Shown here: piece by piece, positions 34,780 to 44,350 of the stretch
Layout: each line of letters opens with the position of its first letter
Position numbering within the stretch: the stretch's first letter is position 1
From: Tannerella forsythia
GTDB lineage: Bacteria > Bacteroidota > Bacteroidia > Bacteroidales > Tannerellaceae
NCBI RefSeq assembly: GCF_003860135.1
Contig: NZ_RQYN01000001.1
Span: forward strand, 1 to 64,000
Reading direction: 5' to 3'
Length of the DNA: 64,000 bases
The notes under the pieces: model-generated
Database searches by the model: none
Told to the model about the DNA's origin: nothing
What the model saw: the letters and a program-made list of their open reading frames with translations, nothing else
Translations under genes and position numbers: made by a program

Positions 34780-35526
34780 TTACATGTTCATACCGCCATC
34801 GATCTGGAGCACCTGTCCGGAAACGTACGACGACATATCCGAAGCGAGGAATACTGCCGTGTTAGCCACATCTTCGGGTGTACCTCCACGACGCAAGGGG
34901 ATTCCTTTGATCCATTCTTCGCGGATGTTTGCGGGCAGTGCTGCCGTCATGGCCGTTTCGATAAAGCCCGGAGCAATGGCGTTGGCACGGATGCCTTTCG
35001 GTCCCATCTCCTGTGCGATGGACTTGGCCATGGCGATCATGCCGGCCTTCGAAGCGGCATAGTTCGCCTGACTGGCGTTGCCGTGTACCCCTACGACCGA
35101 GGCCATGTTGATGATGTTTCCGCTACGCCGGCTCATCATCACGGGCAGGCAGGCGTGAACGAAGTTGAACGCCGATTTCAAGTTGACGGCGATGACGGCG
35201 TCCCACTGTGCTTCGCTCATGCGCAGCATCAGGCCGTCTTTCGTGATTCCTGCGTTGTTGACGAGGATGTCCACACCGCCGAAGTCCTTCACAATTTCTT
35301 CAACCACCTGATGCGTTTCGTCGAAGTTCGCCGCGTTCGATGCGTATCCTTTCACTTTCACGCCGAAGGCTGCGATTTCTTTTTCCGTTGCCTGCGCGTT
35401 CTCGTCGATTACCAGATCGGTAAATGCTATGTTTGCTCCTTCCGAAGCGAATTTCAGGGCAATCGCTTTTCCGATGCCTCGTGCAGCGCCTGTCACCAGG
35501 GCTGTCTTTCCTTCCAGTAGTTTCAT
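34780..35526 (-). CDS. fabG: 3-oxoacyl-[acyl-carrier-protein] reductase
   Basis: A 248-residue SDR with the nucleotide motif TGAARGIGKAIALKF, NNAGITKDGLMLRM, the catalytic Ser in INMASVVGV and YxxxK in NYAASKAG, and a C-terminus (YVSGQVLQIDGGMNM) typical of FabG. It reduces 3-oxoacyl-ACP with NADPH in fatty acid elongation. It follows the FabH-like gene by 52 bp. Confidence 0.94.
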   Translation of the reverse strand: MKLLEGKTALVTGAARGIGKAIALKFASEGANIAFTDLVIDENAQATEKEIAAFGVKVKGYASNAANFDETHQVVEEIVKDFGGVDILVNNAGITKDGLMLRMSEAQWDAVIAVNLKSAFNFVHACLPVMMSRRSGNIINMASVVGVHGNASQANYAASKAGMIAMAKSIAQEMGPKGIRANAIAPGFIETAMTAALPANIREEWIKGIPLRRGGTPEDVANTAVFLASDMSSYVSGQVLQIDGGMNM

Positions 35527-35578
35527 TTTATTGAATTTTTAAAGGTTTGTAATTCGTAAATTCTGTATCGTGTCTCAA

Positions 35579-36523
35579 TTATATACGGATGAGGCAGGCT
35601 CCCGCCGAATATCCGCCGCCGAAAACGGTGATGCACACCAGATCGTTTTTCTTGAACCGGTCGATATGCTGGGCGAAGACGAGCGCGCAACTGGCCGAGC
35701 CGGTGTTACCCAGTTCCTCGATGTTACTCAGTATTTTTTCGTTGGGCATGCGGATGTTGCTCGCGATGTTCTTTAATATCCGCAAGTTGGCCTGATGGCC
35801 GATGAAGTAGCTGAGATCGTCGAGTGTATAGCCTCTCTTTTCCAACAAGCGCTTGGCGTTTTTGGGCATGTACGTGCACGCTTGTATGAAGACGTCTTTG
35901 CCTTCGGGCATGCGGATGCCTCCGTCGCGCGGACGCAGCTGGATGCCTTCAGGGCCTTTGCCGAGTGTACCGAGCGCCTCGGTGTAAATCTCCAGCACTT
36001 CGTAATCCTTCTCGCTCACACGCTCGTCCGAAATAAAAAAAGCCACGGCCGTGTCGCCCCAAAGATGGCCGGCCTTCGGATCGTCTTCGTTGCTGTAAGC
36101 CGAGTTTTTATCCCCTCCGATAATCAGCGCTTTTCGCGCCTTCCCGCAGGCGAAATACCCTTCGACGATTTCGAGCGCGTTCACAAACGACGAACAGGCC
36201 GACGAGATGGTGAATGCCTTGGCATCCTCAATTCCATAGGCGTGCTGTACGACATGAGCGGCTGTACCGACGGTGTCGTACGGTGAATACGTGGCGGCCA
36301 CGATCAGGTCTACGTCTTTGATGTCGTACGGGAGCGAAGGCAAGGCGTTTCGTACGGCTTCGAGTCCCATCGTATTGATGTTCTCGTCGGCTCGCGCCCT
36401 CGCCCGTGTTTTTATGCCGGTGCGCTGCACGATCCAGTCGTCCGTCAACCCTGCTTTCTCCGTATAATACGAATTCGGGATTCGTTGTTCGGGGATATAA
36501 AATCCTGTAGCGTTAATATACAT
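35579..36523 (-). CDS. FabH-like beta-ketoacyl-ACP synthase III
   Basis: A 314-residue ketosynthase with an active Cys in FTISSACSSFVNALEIV, His in YFIGHQANLRIL and Asn in LGNTGSASCALV, a complete Cys-His-Asn triad. FabH makes acetoacetyl-ACP to start fatty acid synthesis; a relative using other acyl groups is possible. The ATG overlaps the TetR stop by one base (TAATG), so the regulator and synthase are co-translated. Confidence 0.9.
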   Translation of the reverse strand: MYINATGFYIPEQRIPNSYYTEKAGLTDDWIVQRTGIKTRARARADENINTMGLEAVRNALPSLPYDIKDVDLIVAATYSPYDTVGTAAHVVQHAYGIEDAKAFTISSACSSFVNALEIVEGYFACGKARKALIIGGDKNSAYSNEDDPKAGHLWGDTAVAFFISDERVSEKDYEVLEIYTEALGTLGKGPEGIQLRPRDGGIRMPEGKDVFIQACTYMPKNAKRLLEKRGYTLDDLSYFIGHQANLRILKNIASNIRMPNEKILSNIEELGNTGSASCALVFAQHIDRFKKNDLVCITVFGGGYSAGACLIRI

Positions 36524-37128
36524 TAGTTCTTGATTTTAATACCGTTGAAGATGAGATTCATCATGTTCTGCCGCTCAATGATCCGGTCTCTTTCCGAGTC
36601 GCTGATATGTCCGCGAATGTAGGGAACCTCCAGCCCTTTCAGTGCATGATGAATAATCAGCGCCGTCACCCGGATGTCGGGAACATGGAAGATGCCTTCT
36701 TGGACGCCTTCCTCCAGAATATTGCAGATGATTTCCGTTTCGCGCTGATCGAACTTTTTGCGGGCTTTCTCGACCCGCCAGATATCGCGGAAGAACGTAG
36801 CCCGCAACGTACCGTTACGGAATACGATCGTTTTAACCGCATCTAAACGTATATATATAAAGGAAATCAGTTTCTCGTCGGCCGGCAGTTGTTTCGCGGC
36901 GACTTCGAGCAGCATCTCGAGCAGCTTGTTAAGCTCCGCTTCCACGACGGCCGAAAAGATATCGTCTTTGTTCTTGAAATACGTATACAGGGTGCGTCTG
37001 CCCTTTTGCGAAGCTTGTGCAATGTCGTTCATCGTCGTATTGTGATACCCCATGCGGGCAAAGAGTTGACGGGCGACATCAACTAACGTATCACGCGTTT
37101 TGGAAACGGCTATGGACATAAACTGCAC
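36523..37128 (-). CDS. TetR/AcrR-family transcriptional regulator
   Basis: A 201-residue regulator with an N-terminal HTH (LVDVARQLFARMGYHNTTMN, QKGRRTLYTYFKNKDD) and a helical ligand domain. ATGs at 37128 and 37119 are both possible. It is first in a minus-strand unit with fabH-like, fabG and the serine hydrolase, suggesting control of this small fatty-acid module by an acyl ligand (inference). Confidence 0.9.
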   Translation of the reverse strand: MQFMSIAVSKTRDTLVDVARQLFARMGYHNTTMNDIAQASQKGRRTLYTYFKNKDDIFSAVVEAELNKLLEMLLEVAAKQLPADEKLISFIYIRLDAVKTIVFRNGTLRATFFRDIWRVEKARKKFDQRETEIICNILEEGVQEGIFHVPDIRVTALIIHHALKGLEVPYIRGHISDSERDRIIERQNMMNLIFNGIKIKN

Positions 37129-37205
37129 ACTTTCGTTAAATTTGTGCGCAAAAATAGATAAAAAACTTGCGATTTACCAATGCGCAGGAAAAAAAAACGG
37201 AATAT

Positions 37206-37236
37206 TTTGTTTTTTCAAAAGAGTGTCGTATCTTTG
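37206..37236 (+). promoter_or_regulatory. tRNA promoter
   Basis: TTTG at 37206-37209, 19 bp, then TATCTTTG at 37229-37236: a textbook Bacteroidetes promoter. The start near 37243 is 26 nt before the mature tRNA. Confidence 0.75.
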
Positions 37237-37268
37237 CAGCCTCAAACAACAAATTTGAGACGATATAT

Positions 37269-37340
37269 CGCGGAGTGGAGCAGTGGCAGCTCGTTGGGCT
37301 CATAACCCAAAGGTCGTAAGTTCGAATCTTGCCTCCGCAA
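37269..37340 (+). tRNA. initiator tRNA-fMet (CAT)
   Basis: A 72-nt cloverleaf without encoded CCA. The acceptor stem cgcggag/ctccgca has an unpaired C1-A72, the hallmark of initiator tRNA. The anticodon stem ttggg/cccaa has three G:C pairs next to the ctcataa loop (anticodon CAT), and the T arm contains gttcgaat. Both initiator features argue against elongator Met. Confidence 0.93.
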
Positions 37341-37346
37341 CTTTTC

Positions 37347-37384
37347 AAAAGGCGGATTTCCGAATATCGGAATCCGCCTTTTTT
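37347..37384 (+). terminator. intrinsic terminator after tRNA-fMet
   Basis: aaaaggcggatttccga pairs with tcggaatccgccttttt across an ata loop with one bulged base, followed by a T run. Confidence 0.85.
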
Positions 37385-37458
37385 AGTAGATTGACCGGCC
37401 TGTTTTTTCGAAGAAATTCTCTCTAATCCATCATTAAGATGTGAAGGAGAGTAGGGGG

Positions 37459-38649
37459 CTACTTCTTTAGTTTCGCATAGAAAATATAGTTGTTATCGTT
37501 CTCACGAATATCGTTGCGAAGCTCCTGCAAACGTTTACGCTCTTTCTCACTTAACGATGTATTGTTTTTAAGCTGCGCCTCCAACTGGTCGATTAAATCG
37601 CCCGGATCCACATTCCACACATAATATCCGTTATAAAACGTAGGCCATTCCAGCGGCATATCGCCTAAATAATCGTTGTGTATTTTGTAGAATGCGCCTT
37701 TCAGCGTGTGCTTATCGACGATAAATTTCGCAGGATACTCGGTCGTTGATGTTGTTTCGGTCACTTTCTTCTCAATCGTGATATCTCCGATAAAATGGTT
37801 GGGAAGTTCCTGATACGAGTGAATCTTCCAAGAGCTTCCTTTGAAGTCGAGCGTAAACTTCGGGTCAAGGCGATTCGCGGCTGTGTTGTAATGATACACA
37901 CTGTCCGGACGTTGCTCGAAGAATGTAAACAACGAACAATCGTAAGCTCCTGCATTTCGGTTTGAGAATACTTCGTTGCTGAAATCGGGTTGTATGGTCA
38001 AATGACCGGCAGGAATACTATCGATCATTTGGCCGGCAAAATCCTGCGTCCACGCCACGGCAGGAGCGCCGGTGAAGGGCAACATGAAAACCGAGATTTT
38101 AGACGCGCCGGCATCGACAAAGATTTTGCCTTTCGGCACACGGTATCTCAGCGGAATAGGATCGAGCGGTTCTCCTTGCAAGTTAAAACGTAATACCTTG
38201 TCGCTTTGCCACGGCAGAAGAAATATTTGCCCGCTTTGTTCGTCCAGCCATTCGTCATACACATTCTGATATTCGTTCGGCCCTTGTCCGAATGCTCCGA
38301 TCGCGGTGATAAACTTACCGCTTTTGTCGAATAGTTTGAACGGATTGTTACGGTTGTTACGCACCAAAATATAACGTTCGCTCACTAATGTTGCTCCACC
38401 GCCTACCAACGCTTCGTCACGGTTATCGAGCTTGACCAGTTGTAGCTCTTCGGCGAAGAGACTCAGCGGCAGATCGACCGTGTCTTTGAGCTTCGTCAGA
38501 TCGCACGAAATCACATCGGAGTCGCCGACTTTCACTTTTTCGGCGACCACATCCATGTCATTCAGTCCGGTTGCTTTTTCGTTTTTGCATCCCGGTAACA
38601 TCATTCCGCCACATAGCAGAAAAGTCATAAGAAAATGTTTCTTCTTCAT
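37459..38649 (-). CDS. six-bladed beta-propeller lipoprotein
   Basis: About 396 residues from the Met at 38649, which gives a lipoprotein signal (HFLMTFLLCGGMMLPGC); the open frame reaches 38718 but the extra 23 residues precede the signal. The mature part has repeated beta-propeller strands (KLFDKSGKFITAIGAFGQGP, NVYDEWLDEQSGQIFLLPW). This family is common and mostly uncharacterised in Bacteroidetes, often next to TPR/HTH regulators like the one upstream here. Surface location is inferred. Confidence 0.82.
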   Translation of the reverse strand: MKKKHFLMTFLLCGGMMLPGCKNEKATGLNDMDVVAEKVKVGDSDVISCDLTKLKDTVDLPLSLFAEELQLVKLDNRDEALVGGGATLVSERYILVRNNRNNPFKLFDKSGKFITAIGAFGQGPNEYQNVYDEWLDEQSGQIFLLPWQSDKVLRFNLQGEPLDPIPLRYRVPKGKIFVDAGASKISVFMLPFTGAPAVAWTQDFAGQMIDSIPAGHLTIQPDFSNEVFSNRNAGAYDCSLFTFFEQRPDSVYHYNTAANRLDPKFTLDFKGSSWKIHSYQELPNHFIGDITIEKKVTETTSTTEYPAKFIVDKHTLKGAFYKIHNDYLGDMPLEWPTFYNGYYVWNVDPGDLIDQLEAQLKNNTSLSEKERKRLQELRNDIRENDNNYIFYAKLKK

Positions 38650-38700
38650 ACCTTCATTTTTTAGTGTTATAACATTTGGAAATACCTTTGATCGGTACGA

Positions 38701-38708
38701 CAAAAATA
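38701..38708 (-). promoter_or_regulatory. -7 box of the beta-propeller gene
   Basis: TATTTTTG on the minus strand fits TAnnTTTG, about 50 bp before the ATG at 38649. The gene can therefore be transcribed apart from the TPR/HTH regulator upstream. Confidence 0.55.
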
Positions 38709-38838
38709 GCTTCAACAAGCGGTCTTGCGAAATTTTCAGGCGGACAATATATGATGTTTGTTTGGCTCTATTTTATTGAATAGTTGTTGTTTGCAAAATG
38801 AAGTGGCTGAAACAAGGCGGACAATCATACGGTGATTG

Positions 38839-40515
38839 TTACTGATCTTGCAGGAATGTGTCAAGATCGGTGTGTTTTTCCGTGATTTTAAACTTGTCGG
38901 TTTTCAGGCGATATTTTCGCTTCGTGATGGCTGATTTTGTTACGCAATAAATGTCGGATAAGTCTTGCAGGTTGACTCTCATTTTCACGAAACAGCAGAA
39001 ATAAAGATCGTCGTCGGTTAACGACGGGTATTGCGTTTTAAGCTGCTCGATAAAGCCCGGATAGACTTCGTTGACACTTCGCGTAAGCTCGGCCCAATCG
39101 GTTTCTTTCATCCTGATTTTGTTACCGGTATCGGGTAATCTTTCATATAGTTCGCCTGCGTTTTCTTCATCGATATGTAACGACGGTATGCGGTGGAAGA
39201 AGTGGATGCGTCGGAACAGCGATTCTCGCAGCAATGCTTCTTTTTCTCGTAGCGCACTGATTTCCTGTTGCTGTTTAAGCAACACGTTTTGATGTGCTAA
39301 CTCTCTGGCTTTGGTTTGCAGGCGAAGCGCTTGCCGATTCTTCTTCTGTCGCCAGAAAACAAAAAACAAGGTGACGGAAACCGCAAATACAACCAAAAGA
39401 ATGGCTAACAATAAAATATCTTTTTCTTTCTGTTCGATTTTCAGCCGGTTGTTCTCATTCTTGAGCCGTTCGCTTTCGTAGCGGCGCTCAAGGGCTGCCA
39501 TACGGATGTTCGATTCGATATGTTGCTTGGTCTCCTGTTTTTTCCAAAAGGTGCCGAACGCTTTTTCATGCAGTCCCTGCTTTTCATACCAGTTGGACAA
39601 AAAGCCATAGGCGATATCGGCCACGATAGGATCGTTTCCCTGAATCGCTTGTTCAAAATAGTATCGGGCTGAGTCAGGCTGGTTTTGCTTGTCAAACAGC
39701 ATGGCCTGTGCCAGGTTGCGTGTCGGAATGTCTTCACGATTCACCCGCAAGGCATGTTCCTGTTTCTTGTATCGTAGGGCTTCTTCGAAATCGTCCCGGT
39801 CTGCATAGAGATCGCTTAGCCTGCTGAGAGCGACGCTTTGCTGAGCGGGAGCATGGTTTTTCTCGGCTATTGCCAATGCTTGCCGACACATATCAATAGC
39901 ATCTTCTATCGCGTGATCGTATTTATAGGCCTGTGCCAGATCCAGCAATGTGTAAACTTTTCCTTCGGTATTGGTTTCTCCGTCAAGAAGGTTGAGTACC
40001 GTCCGGTAATTTTTTACAGCTGCTTTCGTACGACCAAGATATAAGTTCGCATAGCCGGACATGCCTTGCGTGCGGATACGTTTGTGGTGACCACTCACTT
40101 CGGGAGAAATGACGTTCTCGGCAGCGGCAAAATAATGTACCGCCGAGTCATACTTTGAGGTCGAGAAGAAAAACATCGCTTTGGTGTACAGGGCATCGAA
40201 TAACGCGGTAGAATCGTTTGTTTCTCGATAATAGGCGATCGCGAAACTGACGAGCGAGTCGGAAGGAGGCCGGTTGCCCGTCATCAGCATGGTACGGGTC
40301 AGCAACAGTCCGTACTTTGCATAGTCGGGTCTCTTGAAGTTTTCACTGTTGTTGACGGCTTGCAGCTTTGTCAGGGCATCTGCGGGCAACGAATCCGATA
40401 ACATTCCCGCCTCATGCAGCAGTTGTTGGTCACGATATGCGTCTCCGCATGAAAAAAGGAGGAGCTGCATGATGACGGGAATGTATCGTATGACAAATGA
40501 ATGTCTTAAACTCAT
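38839..40515 (-). CDS. TPR-transmembrane-HTH regulator
   Basis: About 558 residues from the Met at 40515 (MSLRHSFVIRYIPVIMQLLL, then a lipobox-like FSC). The N-terminal 330 residues are TPR units. One membrane helix (ILLLAILLVVFAVSVTLFFV) follows, then a coiled coil. The C-terminal domain (LTDDDLYFCCFVKMRVNLQD, IYCVTKSAITKRKYRL) is LuxR-like helix-turn-helix. This is the single-polypeptide membrane regulator layout of Bacteroidetes: sensing outside, DNA binding inside. It lies between bglX and the beta-propeller gene on the same strand. Confidence 0.82.
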   Translation of the reverse strand: MSLRHSFVIRYIPVIMQLLLFSCGDAYRDQQLLHEAGMLSDSLPADALTKLQAVNNSENFKRPDYAKYGLLLTRTMLMTGNRPPSDSLVSFAIAYYRETNDSTALFDALYTKAMFFFSTSKYDSAVHYFAAAENVISPEVSGHHKRIRTQGMSGYANLYLGRTKAAVKNYRTVLNLLDGETNTEGKVYTLLDLAQAYKYDHAIEDAIDMCRQALAIAEKNHAPAQQSVALSRLSDLYADRDDFEEALRYKKQEHALRVNREDIPTRNLAQAMLFDKQNQPDSARYYFEQAIQGNDPIVADIAYGFLSNWYEKQGLHEKAFGTFWKKQETKQHIESNIRMAALERRYESERLKNENNRLKIEQKEKDILLLAILLVVFAVSVTLFFVFWRQKKNRQALRLQTKARELAHQNVLLKQQQEISALREKEALLRESLFRRIHFFHRIPSLHIDEENAGELYERLPDTGNKIRMKETDWAELTRSVNEVYPGFIEQLKTQYPSLTDDDLYFCCFVKMRVNLQDLSDIYCVTKSAITKRKYRLKTDKFKITEKHTDLDTFLQDQ

Positions 40516-40563
40516 GGAATCCGTTACAAAGATCACTAAAAAGTACGCGATGTTCCTGTTTTA

Positions 40564-42837
40564 TTATTCAAGACTAAACCGAACCGTTTGGACGTCGGCG
40601 CTGTTGCGGCCGATCATCAGTTCGAATTCGCCCGGTTCGCACACATAGTCGAGGTCGGCATTATAGAAACGGAGATCGTCCGTTGTGACATCGAACGATA
40701 CAGTCTGCGTTTCACCGCGTTTCAGACTGATTCGCCGGAATCCTTTCAGCTCTTTGACCGGACGGGATACACTGCCTACCACATCGCGAATATAGAGTTG
40801 TACCACCTCGTCCGCGTCGTATGCGCCCGTATTCGTTACTTCGACCGTAGCCGTGATCTTCCCCCCTTCGTAGAGCGTATGACGATCGAGCCGCACTTCG
40901 CCGTATGAAAAAGTCGTGTACGAAAGTCCGTAGCCGAACGGGAAAAGCGGATCGTTGTCTACATCGAGGAAGTTGCTCCGGAACTTGGAAAACCATCGGC
41001 GTTCGGGGCGTCCGGTGTTCAGGTGATTGTAGTAGAGGGGGAGCTGCCCGGTGCTTTTAGGCATGGAGATGACTAACCGTCCGCCCGGCACCCGCTCGCC
41101 GAACAGTACGTCGCAGATGGCATCGCCTGCTTCGCTTCCTCCGAACCAGACGTTGAGAATGGCCGGAAAATGTTCGTTCTCCCACGTCATCACCGTGCTG
41201 CGACCCGAAAAATATACAAGGACAATAGGCTTTCCGGTCTTTTTTAAGGCGGCCAGCAGGTCGCGCTGGGCATCAGGCAAGGTGAGGTCGCTGCGGCTGC
41301 TGCATTCCCCACTCATTCCCGACGATTCGCCTACGGCGGCTACGATCACATCGGCTCCGGCTACAGTTTCGAGCGCTTCGCGCAGGATTTCTTCCGCCGG
41401 GCGTTCGTCTCTTTCCGGACCTCCGAAGGCTTTCGCGTTTTTCTCCAGTCCGGCATCGTGCATCAGATTCGAGCCTTTGGCATACACGACTTCCGCCTTC
41501 GTGCCTACGGCATCTTTCATCGCTTCGTAGAGCGACTTGTATCCTTCGGGACGGGCGGCAACGCTCCACGTTCCGGGCATGTCGAAGCGACTGTCGGCCA
41601 TCGGGCCTACCACCGCGATACGTCCGCTGCGTCGAAGCGGTAATATTCCGCCGTCGTTCTTAAGCAGCACGAACGTTTGCGCCGCTATGCGACGGGCTTC
41701 GGAACGATGCGCGGAGGTGAAGATTTCCTTTTCGGCCCGGCGAGCGTCCAGATAACGGTAAGGATCGTCGAACAATCCCAGTTTGTATTTGGCTTCCAAT
41801 ATCCGCCGACAAGCACGATCGATCGCTTCTATCGTCACTTTTCCTTCACGGAGCGATGCTTCGAGCGTACCGACAAACCCGTCGGAGACCATATCCATGT
41901 CTGTGCCGGCATGGAGCGCGAGAGCCGAGACTTGTTTCAGATCGCCCATGCCGTGCTCCGTCATCTCCGCAATCGCGGTATAGTCCGTGACGACAAAGCC
42001 TCCGAAATCCCACATGTCGCGCAGCACGTCGGTCAGCAGCCACTTATTGCCTGTTGCGGGAATACCGTCGACGACGTTGAACGAGGTCATTACCGAGCCG
42101 GCTCCGGCGTCGATGGCTGCCTTATACGGCGGAAAGTAGTCGTTGAACATAGTGCGCCGGCTCATGTCGACCGTATTATAATCGCGTCCGGCTTCCGAAG
42201 CTCCGTAAAGAGCGAAGTGCTTTACGCATGCCATGAGCGTATTCGCGGCAGATAAATCATGGCCCTGATACCCTTCGACCATTGCCCGGGCGATCTGCGC
42301 GCCCAGATACGGGTCTTCGCCGGCCCCTTCGGCCATCCGTCCCCAACGACCGTCCCGACAGAGGTCGACCATCGGGCTGAACGTCCAGCAAATGCCGTCG
42401 GCCGAAGCTTCCACGGCCGCGATACGTGCCGACTGTTTCACGGCGTCCATGTCCCAGCTGCATGCTAACGCAAGAGGGATCGGGAAAACGGTCTCATATC
42501 CGTGAATCACATCCATCCCAAAGAGAAGCGGAATTTTCAAACGGCTTTTTTCTACGGCAATCTCCTGCAAGGCGCGGATGTTCGCGACGCCTTTCAGGTT
42601 GAACAGTCCGCCGACCTGTCCACGCTCAATCTTCGCCGCAATATCGCTGCTCTTGGCTTCGCCCGTAACGATATTTCCCGAAACAGGCAAATTCAACTGA
42701 CCGATCTTCTCTTGTAGCGTCATTCGGTTCATCAGCTCATCGATAAACCGGTCCATCTTCGAGGTTTCCCGGCCTGCAACCGTCGTTGACACGAACCAGC
42801 ACCCCGCTAACATGATACTCACAATATACTTCTTCAT
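40564..42837 (-). CDS. bglX: family 3 glycoside hydrolase, periplasmic beta-glucosidase (BglX-like)
   Basis: A 757-residue GH3 enzyme. It has a signal peptide, an N-terminal TIM barrel with the nucleophile D285 in GGFVVTDYTAI, a middle alpha/beta domain (FVLLKNDGGILPL, VGPMADSRFD) and a C-terminal fibronectin-III-like domain (DEVVQLYIRDVVGSVSRPVK). It cleaves beta-linked glucose or xylose from oligosaccharides. The exact substrate cannot be read from the sequence. The TPR/HTH gene begins 48 bp downstream. Confidence 0.93.
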   Translation of the reverse strand: MKKYIVSIMLAGCWFVSTTVAGRETSKMDRFIDELMNRMTLQEKIGQLNLPVSGNIVTGEAKSSDIAAKIERGQVGGLFNLKGVANIRALQEIAVEKSRLKIPLLFGMDVIHGYETVFPIPLALACSWDMDAVKQSARIAAVEASADGICWTFSPMVDLCRDGRWGRMAEGAGEDPYLGAQIARAMVEGYQGHDLSAANTLMACVKHFALYGASEAGRDYNTVDMSRRTMFNDYFPPYKAAIDAGAGSVMTSFNVVDGIPATGNKWLLTDVLRDMWDFGGFVVTDYTAIAEMTEHGMGDLKQVSALALHAGTDMDMVSDGFVGTLEASLREGKVTIEAIDRACRRILEAKYKLGLFDDPYRYLDARRAEKEIFTSAHRSEARRIAAQTFVLLKNDGGILPLRRSGRIAVVGPMADSRFDMPGTWSVAARPEGYKSLYEAMKDAVGTKAEVVYAKGSNLMHDAGLEKNAKAFGGPERDERPAEEILREALETVAGADVIVAAVGESSGMSGECSSRSDLTLPDAQRDLLAALKKTGKPIVLVYFSGRSTVMTWENEHFPAILNVWFGGSEAGDAICDVLFGERVPGGRLVISMPKSTGQLPLYYNHLNTGRPERRWFSKFRSNFLDVDNDPLFPFGYGLSYTTFSYGEVRLDRHTLYEGGKITATVEVTNTGAYDADEVVQLYIRDVVGSVSRPVKELKGFRRISLKRGETQTVSFDVTTDDLRFYNADLDYVCEPGEFELMIGRNSADVQTVRFSLE

Positions 42838-43012
42838 AGGTTCTGTTTATTAAATGGATTAACGTAAATTCGACGTAAAATTAGTAAAACATTTCTTGTT
42901 TGGATGATTTCTCGTGTAAATAGCGTTTTTCGTTTAGCAAGAAAATGGTTTACAACCGAAAGAATTCGGTTTTCTCGTTCAGAGACGTGATGGCAATATC
43001 GTTACAGGATAA

Positions 43013-43068
43013 CACAAAAGAGACGACCACCGGAAACCGTTCGATCGGTTGGGGGAGGCCGCCTCTTT
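43013..43068 (-). terminator. intrinsic terminator after the OmpA-like gene
   Basis: On the minus strand aaagaggcggcc pairs with ggtcgtctcttt (two G-U pairs) around an inner stem, followed by TTTTGTGTT. It lies 25 bp past the OmpA stop. Confidence 0.65.
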
Positions 43069-43092
43069 CTGTTTTGTGATCCTTTGAAAGGA

Positions 43093-43779
43093 TTATTCTC
43101 CGGCTTCTCGCTTGGCTTCCTTTACCATCTTTTCGTTCGCACTGATCATGATTTCAACGCGTCGATTCTGTGCACGTCCTCCAACGGTCGTATTATCGGC
43201 CACCGGCTGATGAATGCCTTTGCCTTCGTACATCATTCGTTTCGTGCTGACTCCCTGCTCTACCAAATAGTCGTACACGCTTTTGGCGCGCCGCTCCGAA
43301 AGCGTCTGATTGTAGTCCACCTTTCCCGTGTTGTCCGTATGACCTACGATGCGGAGGTTCGTATCGAGGTTTCTCTCCAGATTCGTAGCTAAGTTACGCA
43401 GTGCCGACTTCGAAGCTTCGCTGACGGTGCTTGAGTTCGTAGCAAACAAGATGCCCGAGTCGAACGTCACCTTCAATGCCGGTGCCTGTCCTTCTTCTTC
43501 CACCACTTCCACCTTTGTTTCTTCCGGAAGTACTTCCTCCAACTCTTTCTTCTGCTTGTCCATCTTCTTGCCGATGATGGCGCCTGCCGCGCCGCCTACC
43601 GCCGCGCCGATCACGGCGCCCAAGGCCGTATTTCCGGCAATCTTTCCGACTCCCGCGCCTACCGCCGCACCACCGCCTACACCGATGGCTGTTCCTTTCG
43701 TCGTGTTGCTTGCCCCACAGCCGGAGAGCAATATCGCTGCACTAAGCAGCATCATAATCCATAGATTCACTCTTTTCAT
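43093..43779 (-). CDS. OmpA-family lipoprotein with glycine-zipper domain
   Basis: A 228-residue protein with lipobox AILLSGC at residue 21. A glycine-zipper segment (residues about 30-70, GVGGGAAVGAGVGKIAG and GAAVGGAAGAIIGKK) would insert in the membrane. The OmpA C-terminal peptidoglycan-binding domain has VGHTDNTGKVDYNQTLSERR and GGRAQNRRVEI. It probably tethers the outer membrane to the wall. It has its own terminator. Confidence 0.93.
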   Translation of the reverse strand: MKRVNLWIMMLLSAAILLSGCGASNTTKGTAIGVGGGAAVGAGVGKIAGNTALGAVIGAAVGGAAGAIIGKKMDKQKKELEEVLPEETKVEVVEEEGQAPALKVTFDSGILFATNSSTVSEASKSALRNLATNLERNLDTNLRIVGHTDNTGKVDYNQTLSERRAKSVYDYLVEQGVSTKRMMYEGKGIHQPVADNTTVGGRAQNRRVEIMISANEKMVKEAKREAGE

Positions 43780-43962
43780 ATTCTTTGCAAATAAATTAAT
43801 GTTTGTAATGTTCGTTTCTTTTTGCCTTTGTGTCTATATAACAATTGAAATACGCCGCAAGTTACGAAAAAGTTCATTTATCCGCAAAATAATTTCAAGA
43901 GGTGCCGTTTGGGTAAATTCGACCAACAAAGACTTTCTTTCTACTGACAAATTTACAGAAAA

Positions 43963-44350
43963 TTATCCGCTTTTCACGTCCGGGCTCTTTGTTTCACCTG
44001 CGGAATCTGATGCACTCTTGCCGACGATGTTTTTTTGTTTCCGGATTATTCGATGCTTTTGTGATAAGTCTTCAAAATATTCCCGATTTGTCCTGATATC
44101 CAGCCAACCCTTTCTTCCGTCACGGACGATGTGGTAAAACGATCGGGGATGTTGCTTGATTTCATCATACTGTGCTGTGGTGTGACGTGGAAAGATGCCG
44201 ATCTTGCCTTCGTTGTGAAAATAGAACAGTCCGTCTTTGCCGAAAGTAATGGAATCATTGACAAGCGGCAGAACGATTTTCCAAACGATGCTTTTTGAGG
44301 GATATTGTTGCAACGTTATTGAAAAATAGGGGTTATTGGTATATTCCTCT
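43963..44350 (-). pseudogene. 3' remnant of a WG-repeat-like gene cut by the IS element
   Basis: About 128 residues of open frame that continue from inside the insertion sequence. The part outside the IS begins EEYTNNPYFSITLQ and contains WG-repeat-like segments (KIGIFPRHTTAQYDEIK, RDGRKGWLDIRTNREYFEDL). No start codon of its own is outside the IS; the ATG at 44409 belongs to IS sequence. The other flank at 45456-45530 has no long frame, so the 5' part of the gene is gone. It is probably not functional. Confidence 0.7.

Noticed and set aside
37136-37348. 70-codon minus-strand frame over the tRNA
   Set aside because: It runs through the tRNA gene and terminator; not a protein gene.
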